A DNA stretch of 64,000 nt from Pseudescherichia sp031979925 (GTDB taxonomy: Bacteria > Pseudomonadota > Gammaproteobacteria > Enterobacterales > Enterobacteriaceae): contig NZ_DALZFB010000002.1 in assembly GCF_031979925.1 (NCBI RefSeq), positions 310,001 to 374,000 on the forward strand, in the 5' to 3' direction. Below the pieces are notes generated by a model. The model was not told the origin of the DNA. It worked only from the letters and a program-made list of their open reading frames with translations, and made no database searches. Shown here piece after piece: positions 50,602 through 58,869 of the stretch. Both the position numbers and the translations under genes were made by a program. Each line of letters starts with the position of its first letter. Positions within the stretch are counted from its first letter, which is position 1.

Positions 50602-52399
50602 TTTAGACTCACGTACTATCTCCGTATCGTTCTGTAGTGAACAACCCGTAGAACGAGAAATTAATGGTGAGTTATACAACGAAATTCTTCTGTGTGGCTC
50701 AGAGAATGTAGATTTACGCCGCCTTAATAACTCTGGTGCAGTACTTTACAACCATAATCGTGATGCTCTTATTGGTGCAGTAATTGATGCACGTCTGGAC
50801 CCGGACAGGGTAGGTCGTGCCACTCTTCGTATCAGTAATACCGCAAATGATGAATGGGAGATGATTCAGGAAGGGGTACTTACTCATATTTCTGTTGGAT
50901 ATAACATTGATGATTACCGTATTGAAGAAAACAATATTGTAGTTACGAAGTTCACCCCCTTAGAAATATCTCTTGTAAGTATCCCGGCAGATACTAATTG
51001 TCAGGTTGGCAGAAGTATTGACGCAAATGAAAACCTTAATGAATTGAATTTACTAAATAGTAACAGTGAAACAATTCAAGAAGGTGAACTCATGGAAGAG
51101 ACAAAACAGGACATTGATGAACCTGTAAGTGAAACGGAAGTTATTCAAGAAGAAGTACAGGAAACTGAAGTACTCAAAGAAGAAGTAGCTACCCGTGCAG
51201 AACAAAGTGATGAAGAACTATTAGACATTATCTCTAATCGTCCAGAGTTACTAAATAAATTAACTAAACAAGAAACAATCGAAGAAGAACCTGTAATGGA
51301 AGATTTTGCTGAAGCAGAACGCCAGCACGAGCTTACTTCTATCGGTAATGTACTAAATATTGATGTATCGGATGCAATTGCTAATGGAATTAGCGTGGCC
51401 GATTTTAAACGTCAAATTAATGATAAAAATAACATCAAGGATGATGAAATGAAAAATGAATTTTCTCTAAAGAACTCCCTACGTGCTTTTGCAAATGATG
51501 ATGATATGTCTGCATTTGAACAGGGTAAACGTGGCGTAGTTGTACCTAACCAGGCACTACGTGCAGTTAATACCACTGTTGGTACTAATCTGATTCAGGA
51601 AACTATCGAATATGATTCATATATCGATATTCTACGTGCTAATTCTGTACTTGCAAACTTCCCAATCACTGTAATTAGTGGTCTTGAAGGTGACGGCAAA
51701 CTATCTCTACCTGCACTATCTTCTGATTTTACTGATGCTTTTGGTTTTGTCGCAGAAGATGGCAGTTCTCCAGAAGCTACCCCAGCGTTTGGTAAAGTAA
51801 CTTTAGAGCCGAAAGATTTTACTGGGTCTGTGTACCTTACTCGCCTAATGATGAAATCCAGCTCTGCGGCAGAACGTTACACCACAGATGCAATGATCAA
51901 AGGTGCTGCATCTCAACTTGAAAAACATGTTTTAGGTAATGTTATTACTGAAGCTGAAAAAGCTGGCAATGTTAAAGAAGTTGCAGCTCTTGCAAATATT
52001 GATTTCGATGCAGTAGTTGATGCAATGGGCGAACTTGGTTCTAAAAATGTTATTAGTTCAAGTATTGTTGCTGTTATGTCCCCAAAAACTCGTGCTGCAC
52101 TACGTAAGCAAGTTGTTAAGGGTAATACCAGTGCTAAGTTCCTCGTTGAGGGCCAGGGTACTTCTCAGGTACTTGCGGGTGAGATTCCAGTAATTGAAAG
52201 TACCCTCGTTGAAGATGGTCAGGTAGTTCTAGGTGACTATTCTCAGATCGTTATCGCACAATGGGGTTCTGATGTTGAACTCGATAAAGATGCAACAACC
52301 TCAAGGGCACGCGGCGGTCTGTACCTAAGAATTTGGGCGACGATGAGTACTGCTGTAGCTCGTCCAGAAAGTTTCTATGTTCTACGCGTAGGGGCATAA
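50549..52399 (+). CDS. Fused prohead protease and HK97-fold major capsid protein
   Basis: The 616-residue polyprotein joins two functions. Residues 1 to about 155 match HK97-type prohead protease, with the catalytic His in LYNHNRD (about 69), the Ser in THISVGY (about 115) and EISLVSIPAD. A charged linker (about 170-260) probably serves as scaffold. From about 300 the HK97-fold capsid domain follows (NTTVGTNLIQETIEYDSYIDILRANSVL, GLYLRIWATMSTAVARPESF at the end). Cleavage by its own protease would release the capsid subunit. AGGAAG precedes the ATG. Confidence 0.92.
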   Translation: MELKNNKRELQVPHQAINLDSRTISVSFCSEQPVEREINGELYNEILLCGSENVDLRRLNNSGAVLYNHNRDALIGAVIDARLDPDRVGRATLRISNTANDEWEMIQEGVLTHISVGYNIDDYRIEENNIVVTKFTPLEISLVSIPADTNCQVGRSIDANENLNELNLLNSNSETIQEGELMEETKQDIDEPVSETEVIQEEVQETEVLKEEVATRAEQSDEELLDIISNRPELLNKLTKQETIEEEPVMEDFAEAERQHELTSIGNVLNIDVSDAIANGISVADFKRQINDKNNIKDDEMKNEFSLKNSLRAFANDDDMSAFEQGKRGVVVPNQALRAVNTTVGTNLIQETIEYDSYIDILRANSVLANFPITVISGLEGDGKLSLPALSSDFTDAFGFVAEDGSSPEATPAFGKVTLEPKDFTGSVYLTRLMMKSSSAAERYTTDAMIKGAASQLEKHVLGNVITEAEKAGNVKEVAALANIDFDAVVDAMGELGSKNVISSSIVAVMSPKTRAALRKQVVKGNTSAKFLVEGQGTSQVLAGEIPVIESTLVEDGQVVLGDYSQIVIAQWGSDVELDKDATTSRARGGLYLRIWATMSTAVARPESFYVLRVGA

Positions 52400-52403
52400 A
52401 AAT

Positions 52404-52700
52404 ATGAGAGCATTTTTTAGTACTTCACAAAGTGAGCTACTACTTAATGCTTTCGGGGAAAATCTCGTCATTGTTCAGGATGGTAAATCAATAACTATAA
52501 AAGCCATATTTGAACAGGACGAGATTTTTTTTGAAGATGTGCAGGTAACTACTACATATTTCACTGCAAAGTCTGGTCTGGAACTTGACAGTATATTCTC
52601 TATCGATAATACAGAATACAAAATAAATAGAATTGAAGATGATCTTAGTGGTCTCTCAAATTATCACTATATAAAAAATATCGATTTAGGGGATATCTAA
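52404..52700 (+). CDS. Head-tail connector, gpFII-like by position
   Basis: This 98-residue beta-rich protein (ITIKAIFEQDEIFFEDVQVTTTYFTAKSGLELDSIFSIDNTEYKINRIEDD) fits the small head-tail joining proteins such as lambda FII. It sits between capsid and tail-terminator genes. Its end overlaps the next ATG by one base. Confidence 0.75.
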   Translation: MRAFFSTSQSELLLNAFGENLVIVQDGKSITIKAIFEQDEIFFEDVQVTTTYFTAKSGLELDSIFSIDNTEYKINRIEDDLSGLSNYHYIKNIDLGDI

Positions 52701-53137
52701 TGTTCACGGCAGACTATGCAATCAGAAAACATCTGATGAATAAATTAAGTACTTTTATTAACCTTCAATACCCCTCGAAAGCTTCAGTAGATAAAAACGC
52801 AATGGTATATATTGGAGACAGTAATGTTACCCGTACTCAAATCTCAAAAGCTAATCAAATTCAGAATGGTCAGTTAGTACCATCGGATTTACGTAATTTA
52901 TGTGAGTTCAGGGTTGAGTTTGTATCTGTAGGTCAGAGTTTCAAGGGTGCTTCTGATGAAATAGAAAAATTAATTACAGCACTTTTTACTCCAGATTTTT
53001 TCGACGAACTAAACAGTACTCTGGCAATGTCTATTTTCAATATTCGTATTGAAGAGAGTCTGATGACAAATCAGGCCGAAGCAGCAGAAACCCCATACGT
53101 ACATACACAAACAATTTCATTTAGTTATGGGGAATAA
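52700..53137 (+). CDS. Tail terminator/minor tail protein (gpU-like by position)
   Basis: This 145-residue protein has an alpha/beta layout typical of tail terminators: an N-terminal helix IRKHLMNKLSTFINLQYP, a central strand CEFRVEFVSVGQ, the helix ASDEIEKLITALF and C-terminal strands HTQTISFSYGE. It follows the connector and precedes the tail-tube genes. AGGGG precedes the ATG. Confidence 0.7.
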   Translation: MFTADYAIRKHLMNKLSTFINLQYPSKASVDKNAMVYIGDSNVTRTQISKANQIQNGQLVPSDLRNLCEFRVEFVSVGQSFKGASDEIEKLITALFTPDFFDELNSTLAMSIFNIRIEESLMTNQAEAAETPYVHTQTISFSYGE

Positions 53138-53139
53138 TC

Positions 53140-54825
53140 ATGGGACAAATTTTTACAGGTAACTTAACCTCCGTATGGTTGAGTACCGATACTTCCAATA
53201 CCGATCCGAACTCAAAAGCATTCAGTAAGGTACAACAACTCTCAGCTTTTCCCAGCCTCGGTGAAAGTACTGCAAGCAGATCTGTAGAGACCTACAACGC
53301 TGAGTACACTTCCAGAGCTATGGCTGAGAGTACCTATCAGGATATGACCATACAGGTAAGTTATGTACCCTCAGTACATAGTACCCTCGATGCACTTGTA
53401 GAGTCTCAGGAGCTGGTACAGGTCAAGGTAGAGATGCCAGATGAGGGTATCGACGACACTACAATCAACTATGTAATGTACAACGGGCATCTGTCATCCC
53501 GTGGCGATACATCCGGCTACGATAACGTCATTACACGTACCTATGTGTTCATGCCAAATGCGAGGGTGTCATCAGGTATCATCGATCAATCTCAGGTAGA
53601 ACTATACCGTGGTAATTGGGGTATTGGTTCTAATGGGGCAGAGTTCAGTAGTTACCAGGGCCGTGATGGTAACGCATTCGTCAAAGTACCTTCTGGTTCT
53701 TCCAGAACGGGTACTGATATGCTCGGTATCTCTAACCTGGATGCAGGTTATGGTACTCAGCTCGTAGTAAGTAAGACAGGTACACCGGTTATCGATGTAC
53801 GTAACTACTCCAGTGCTTCTATGGGGGCATGGTACAAGGTCTATACAAGTGCTGATAAACCTACACTACAGGAACTTGGTGCAGCAGCCGCCAGTGATCT
53901 TGCTAACTATGTACCCAATACCCGTACAGTAAACGGTAAGGTACTTACCAGTAACATCACTCTCTTAGCAGCCGATATCTCTGATGTGTACTCAAAGACA
54001 CAGGCCGACGCTAAGTACTTACCAAAGATTTTTCAACTTAACGGACATGCACTATCGGGTACTTCACTGAACCTCGTAGCGTCAGATATTTTGGATGTTT
54101 ATTCACAGACTCAGGTTAATACCAACTTTGTTGCAAAAAGCGTTACTGTAAACGGATTACCACTGACAGGTAATATTACTCTGACGGCAGCACAGCTAAC
54201 GGATATGGCAAGCTTAAGTTATAGTAATAGTACTTTCGTACCAAAAACTTACTTAATCAATAATAAGCCACTATCAGGTACAAACATTCAGTTAGTTGCC
54301 GCCGATATTTCGGATGTATATAGTCGCCAGCAAAGTAATGATCTCTTTGCCCTACGTATTACTACTATCAATGGTTATCCTTTAAGTTCTGCTGTTACGT
54401 TGAATTACAATGATGTCGGTACTTACTCAAAAGCACAGATTGATGCAAAAGATACTGCACTACAGGCAAACATCGATACTAAAGTAACAATTACACAAGA
54501 TATTAAAAATCTAAATACCGTTGAAGAAACCTTGGAACTTGATATGTCCGATGGTAAACGTACTTTCACGGCTACTTTATCAGTACCGAATACTCAGCTA
54601 TCAATTATCAATGCTGGCGGTAATAAGAACAGTCAGACAGTGACCGTATGCATTACTCAGGGGACAGGTGCAAATAAAATCCAGTGGCCCAGCAATGTTA
54701 AGTGGTCTTATGGGCGTCCTCCGGTACTAACTTTTACTAAGGATTCTGTAGATATTTTTCAATTTTTATCCGTAGACGGGGGCAGTACCTGGTACGGTTC
54801 TCTACTCATGGCGGATTTACATTAA
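53140..54825 (+). CDS. Tail-tube-like domain fused to fibre repeats
   Basis: Residues 1-145 are homologous to the short tail tube at 57.7 kb (shared LSAFP, MTIQVS/LTLSV, LVQVKV/LIQVKV, NG, YDNVITR/FDTISTR). Residues 150-260 look like fibre collar and knob sequence. Then come five tandem repeats of about 36 residues starting near 263, 299, 336, 372 and 409, of the type VNGKVLTSNITLLAADISDVYS, as in tail fibres. The C-terminal 100 residues are beta-rich. This suggests a tube subunit that displays a fibre. GTAC density is the highest seen, about one per 40 bp. Confidence 0.8.
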   Translation: MGQIFTGNLTSVWLSTDTSNTDPNSKAFSKVQQLSAFPSLGESTASRSVETYNAEYTSRAMAESTYQDMTIQVSYVPSVHSTLDALVESQELVQVKVEMPDEGIDDTTINYVMYNGHLSSRGDTSGYDNVITRTYVFMPNARVSSGIIDQSQVELYRGNWGIGSNGAEFSSYQGRDGNAFVKVPSGSSRTGTDMLGISNLDAGYGTQLVVSKTGTPVIDVRNYSSASMGAWYKVYTSADKPTLQELGAAAASDLANYVPNTRTVNGKVLTSNITLLAADISDVYSKTQADAKYLPKIFQLNGHALSGTSLNLVASDILDVYSQTQVNTNFVAKSVTVNGLPLTGNITLTAAQLTDMASLSYSNSTFVPKTYLINNKPLSGTNIQLVAADISDVYSRQQSNDLFALRITTINGYPLSSAVTLNYNDVGTYSKAQIDAKDTALQANIDTKVTITQDIKNLNTVEETLELDMSDGKRTFTATLSVPNTQLSIINAGGNKNSQTVTVCITQGTGANKIQWPSNVKWSYGRPPVLTFTKDSVDIFQFLSVDGGSTWYGSLLMADLH

Positions 54826-57680
54826 TGATCAGGAAAAGTAATTTAAGCAATGCTCTGCAAATGATCGAAGGGCATTTAAAATTTTTGGATAGAAACACTG
54901 GATTAACAACAAATAACAAAACACAGCATTTCGTTTTCAATCCAGATTATGTACTGGCAAATAACAGACATTTTATTGCAGAAACTCAGTGGGAATCACA
55001 ACCAGACTCTGACAGTACTACAGAGGGACAGTCATTAGCGATCCTGGGTGCTATATATGCCTATCAAGCTACTAAGGAACCAAAGTACCTTGAACTTGCT
55101 AAAAAGTACTTTGGTGGGTATCACCTGGCCTTCTATCGTGGCGTACCATTTCCAGATCCACCGGATGGTACTTTACGTTGTAACTGGATTGCTAATGGCA
55201 AGGAACCGGTACTTGCAAACTATCCATTAGATCCAGAGTACCCAACTCATGGGGGCTTCAAAGGGGTAGTTTTCAACTGGACTAACGGACGTACACAGAT
55301 ACCTCATGGTGAACCTCAATGGGGCGAGTACTTAGATGCTGTATGGTTTGCTTTTCCAGAACGTGCATCATTAGGATGGAACCAGGTTAACGCAACGGTA
55401 TATATGTGGGATGCTGAAGGTTCTACTGACTGGAAGAACAAAGCACCAACTTATGATGTAGATTGGATAGTAGATCGTACTGGCAGGAAGGTAGATAGTA
55501 ATGGTGATGTACTTGAGGCTGGGTTAACCAGTCAGATAGGTACAGTACAGCTCAAGGATACCTCCATCAATGGTATGTACCGCTTCAACTATGCTACACG
55601 TAACCCGGTAGAACATGGCGGCTATCTGCTGGGACGTAATGAACGTTGGCATAACAGACCCGTACATGTACCTATCGATAACTATGGCGATCTTGATTTT
55701 GCAGACAATGCCTCTGATGCAGAACTCTGGTTCTGTCAGGCCAGTAAATTACTATGGGATATTACGGGGGATCGTCAGTACTGGTTAGCGTGGCAGAACT
55801 CACTGATTACATGTATTGGGTACTCTGATATCGATAAGTACGATCAGTTCTTTCGTAAAAGTACCGCAGCGATTACCCCTTTTACTGATGGTATTTCTTA
55901 TGACTACTTCTATCCCAGCGATCAGGTAGCAACATACTCACGAGATGAGCAAGGGTTCATTGTTATTAATCAGGCTGCAACAGCACAGACTACATTAGAA
56001 CAACAATCAATATGGTTTAAGTTCAATAATGCCAGTAATTTCTATGTTGAATATGGCGGTGTTGATACTACCGGTAGTGCTTTGAGTTTAGCAGTGGCAT
56101 TGACTGTAAATAAAACTAAAACAGAAGATGGTGCAGTCAAGTACCGTTGTGGCTTACCGATTACTACTACAGATGGCAGTATCACCGCAATGAACGTACC
56201 AATGAATCACTTTACCCGTATCAGTAAACCAGACGGCGGGCAGTACCTAACAGCCGATCTACGTATGGTGAGTGATTATGGTTCAAATACTGTTACCAAA
56301 CTTCAGTACGAATCCGGTATTGCTGGAAGGTACTATGATAACGTAATCTCCAGTACTATGGATAGTGACGGGGGGATGGTTGTAGGTTTCTACATTTTCG
56401 ATAATGAAAAGCAGGATATAATTTCTTTCACTTACAGAAGTTATAACGATAATTTTAACTTTCGTATCAGTGATGATAACAACTGGCGTTGGTGGGCTAT
56501 GCTGCCAGCTACAAATGGTGAATGGGTTACAAAGAGTTTTGTACTAACAGATTTTAAACTTAATAGCTATCAACCAGACCATCCATTAGTAACTGATCCA
56601 GAAGATGGGGCAGAGATACAACCTGATTTAATTCCGGTACAACCTACATTAACAGGACGTGAAGAATTTACGTTACTACTTGATGATGAGCCGGTAGATG
56701 GAGTTTCGGGGCGTATTGACTGGTATTGTATTAATGATCTGCCAGAACTTTATGATGATGGCGGTACAGGTGATTATTCGGTACTACTCAATCTGACATT
56801 TAATGATAGTACTGGTAATGGTTATACCGCTCGTTTGGGTGACTGTACGATAAAGCAATACATGTTAGATAGCCTTGCATATACGCCAGGGTTAATCCCT
56901 TTCAGCAATATAACAGACCCATATGCACAATTGTACTCTGGATGGCGAGGATTACCATATCCTGGGTATCAATTGCCCGCTATATGGTGTTTTAGTGGTA
57001 ATAACATTGATGAGGTAAGATTAAAAAATAGTATCAATTTCCTCTGCGATGCACAAAACTGGTTTACTAATAAGTTCAAACCAACATTACCTGGCCCATG
57101 TGCACAGGCTTTTGTATGGAACAGACAGGATGCATTGGCGTACTTACCTGAAGGTGAAGAACCAGATACGTTTATCATGCAGCACTGGTACGCTGAAGCC
57201 TGGTCAGGTTATGAACCTCGTGCATTTTTTGCGGGCTGCGATGTAGTACATGAACTCTATCAACGTGGAGATTATGCAATACCTCAAAACATCATAACGT
57301 ACTGTCAAAACTGGATGAACTACCTGAAATGGTTTATGAAAAATAATGATGGACATGCACCAACATATTTTAAAGATAATGGTGATGTACTCTATGATGG
57401 TTTCACAGGTCATATGTCTGGATTATGGTTAGCAGGTGCATCAATGATGGCAATCGCAGGTTATCCAGATCATGAGCTATTAGATCTATTGTTTACAGAG
57501 ATTCAGAATAACTACGATGTAATTACACCAAATCATGTAATGAATGGCTGCTGGAGTCCTGCTATCAGAAGCGGTAATGAAACCACAGAACAAAATAACA
57601 GTATGTACTTTGGATTCTATACAGGGGAACTACTAAGAGGTTTAGCACTTTATATGAAGTACTACAACCTTTATATATAA
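54825..57680 (+). CDS. Large virion-associated protein with glycosidase-like helical-barrel regions
   Basis: This 951-residue protein overlaps the stop of the tube-fibre gene by one base (TAATG), so the two are coupled. The N-terminal and C-terminal thirds look like alpha/alpha-barrel (six-hairpin) glycosidase halves: TEGQSLAILGAIYAYQATKEPKYLELAKKYF, DAELWFCQASKLLWDITGDRQYW, and FAGCDVVHELYQRGDYAIPQNIITYCQNWMNYL. The middle (about 360-600) is beta-rich. A role as a surface-polysaccharide-degrading depolymerase carried by the tail is likely but unproven; no family was matched with certainty. GTAC is very frequent. Confidence 0.65.
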   Translation: MIRKSNLSNALQMIEGHLKFLDRNTGLTTNNKTQHFVFNPDYVLANNRHFIAETQWESQPDSDSTTEGQSLAILGAIYAYQATKEPKYLELAKKYFGGYHLAFYRGVPFPDPPDGTLRCNWIANGKEPVLANYPLDPEYPTHGGFKGVVFNWTNGRTQIPHGEPQWGEYLDAVWFAFPERASLGWNQVNATVYMWDAEGSTDWKNKAPTYDVDWIVDRTGRKVDSNGDVLEAGLTSQIGTVQLKDTSINGMYRFNYATRNPVEHGGYLLGRNERWHNRPVHVPIDNYGDLDFADNASDAELWFCQASKLLWDITGDRQYWLAWQNSLITCIGYSDIDKYDQFFRKSTAAITPFTDGISYDYFYPSDQVATYSRDEQGFIVINQAATAQTTLEQQSIWFKFNNASNFYVEYGGVDTTGSALSLAVALTVNKTKTEDGAVKYRCGLPITTTDGSITAMNVPMNHFTRISKPDGGQYLTADLRMVSDYGSNTVTKLQYESGIAGRYYDNVISSTMDSDGGMVVGFYIFDNEKQDIISFTYRSYNDNFNFRISDDNNWRWWAMLPATNGEWVTKSFVLTDFKLNSYQPDHPLVTDPEDGAEIQPDLIPVQPTLTGREEFTLLLDDEPVDGVSGRIDWYCINDLPELYDDGGTGDYSVLLNLTFNDSTGNGYTARLGDCTIKQYMLDSLAYTPGLIPFSNITDPYAQLYSGWRGLPYPGYQLPAIWCFSGNNIDEVRLKNSINFLCDAQNWFTNKFKPTLPGPCAQAFVWNRQDALAYLPEGEEPDTFIMQHWYAEAWSGYEPRAFFAGCDVVHELYQRGDYAIPQNIITYCQNWMNYLKWFMKNNDGHAPTYFKDNGDVLYDGFTGHMSGLWLAGASMMAIAGYPDHELLDLLFTEIQNNYDVITPNHVMNGCWSPAIRSGNETTEQNNSMYFGFYTGELLRGLALYMKYYNLYI

Positions 57681-57691
57681 ATAAGAAGAAG

Positions 57692-57715
57692 GGGTGAAAA
57701 GGAATTTCACCCTAC
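57692..57715 (+). terminator. Hairpin after the glycosidase-like gene
   Basis: GGGTGAAA-AGGAA-TTTCACCC followed by a T-rich sequence. It divides the fibre/hydrolase pair from the conserved tail genes. Confidence 0.65.
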
Positions 57716-57734
57716 ATTTTAAAGGATTAAAATT

Positions 57735-58208
57735 ATGGCTTTTAGTAAAAATTTCGTTGGTAATAACGTAAAGGTTGAAATTGCAGATGCTCCAGCAGAT
57801 GGCGGGCTTGCAACGTCTTTCACAACTCTTGAACATTTAAGTGCGTTTCCTGCTGCGGCGGGTATTGAAACCAATATGGTAACTGTTAATGTTTTTGGTG
57901 AACAATATGTTCAAAAAGTTCCCGGTTCTCGTAGCGTACCAGATCTAACACTATCAGTACTATGGCGTCCAGGTGCAGTTGGTCAGGAAAAACTCGCAGC
58001 GGCTCAAATTTCTGGAAAACTAATTCAGGTTAAAGTTACGTATTTTGAAAACATGGCAGATACAAACGGGGCGGCTTATTACTCTGTTGTAAATGGTTAC
58101 GTGGGTTCGTCTACCCCTGGAGGTGATTTTGACACAATCTCAACTCGTGATTTTGTTGTTTCTGTAGTTGGCGGTCCAGTAGCTCAGGGTGAAACATTAG
58201 GAGAATAA
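57735..58208 (+). CDS. Tail tube protein
   Basis: This 157-residue protein lies where the main tail tube gene is expected, just before the tail chaperones and tape measure. It is the short paralogue of the N-terminal domain of the protein at 53.1 kb. Visible core: LEHLSAFPAAAGIETNMVTVNVFGEQYVQKVPGSRSVPDLTLSVLW and LIQVKVTYF, ending with FDTISTRDFVVSVVGGPV. AAAGGATTAAAATT precedes the ATG. Confidence 0.85.
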   Translation: MAFSKNFVGNNVKVEIADAPADGGLATSFTTLEHLSAFPAAAGIETNMVTVNVFGEQYVQKVPGSRSVPDLTLSVLWRPGAVGQEKLAAAQISGKLIQVKVTYFENMADTNGAAYYSVVNGYVGSSTPGGDFDTISTRDFVVSVVGGPVAQGETLGE

Positions 58209-58210
58209 CG

Positions 58211-58501
58211 ATGGATTTTGATACTTTAATGAAAGTCATCGGTGTAAAACTAACTCGTTTCGAACTTACTGATGACGTTACTGTTTATATTCGCCTTCCA
58301 TCAATTAAAGATAATGTCGAAGTAGCAGATCCATTCAAAGCAATTTTCTATTGTGTTGTTGATGAAACTGGTAAGCAGATTTTTGATTCAGCAGAACAAG
58401 TTGAAAAAAATGTAGATCTAACTATTCAATTAAAATTAAACAATGAAATTGGTCGGGTATTTGCCGAAGCTTTTAAACCGGAAGAAGTTGAAGCAAAGTG
58501 A
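58211..58501 (+). CDS. Tail assembly chaperone (gpG-like)
   Basis: This 96-residue acidic protein sits between tail tube and tape measure, as gpG does in lambda. The tail end of the gene overlaps the next frame at GTGA. The next frame is in the -1 phase, the phase used by G-GT frameshifts. AGGAG precedes the ATG. It would bind the tape measure during tail assembly. Confidence 0.75.
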   Translation: MDFDTLMKVIGVKLTRFELTDDVTVYIRLPSIKDNVEVADPFKAIFYCVVDETGKQIFDSAEQVEKNVDLTIQLKLNNEIGRVFAEAFKPEEVEAK

Positions 58502-58869
58502 GACGCGATCCGGTTCTCAAATTAGCTTTATCACTGATTAATAAAAATGGGTGTGGTGTGGACGAACTCTGCACTATGCCCATTTTGCTTTTCTACTACC
58601 TGCTAATTTATAACGAAACAGTTAATCCCGATTCTGCACAGATAAAACAAATTCGGCATACTGAACTACTACAGGCTATATGGCTTAGTACTGGTAATAT
58701 CAGAAAAGAGGATATTCCAAAGTTCAATATACATGAGCTTGATTCATTGAATTTGATTTCTGATAAAACGTTAGCCGAAAAACATGCAGAAAGAGAGAAG
58801 CGGATCGCAGAACAAAATAAAAATAATATGCTCACATGGATGGGAGTAAAATCAAATGGCACAGAATAA
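58498..58869 (+). CDS. Second tail assembly chaperone (gpT-like)
   Basis: This 123-residue protein follows in the -1 frame. It starts at a GTG that overlaps the stop of the gpG-like gene, or it may be made as a frameshift extension at A-AAG-TGA. It is helical with a charged C-terminus. The frame is closed by a TGA at 58,489 upstream, which limits any slip to the last few codons of the first gene. It overlaps the tape measure start by 14 bp. Confidence 0.7.
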   Translation: MRRDPVLKLALSLINKNGCGVDELCTMPILLFYYLLIYNETVNPDSAQIKQIRHTELLQAIWLSTGNIRKEDIPKFNIHELDSLNLISDKTLAEKHAEREKRIAEQNKNNMLTWMGVKSNGTE

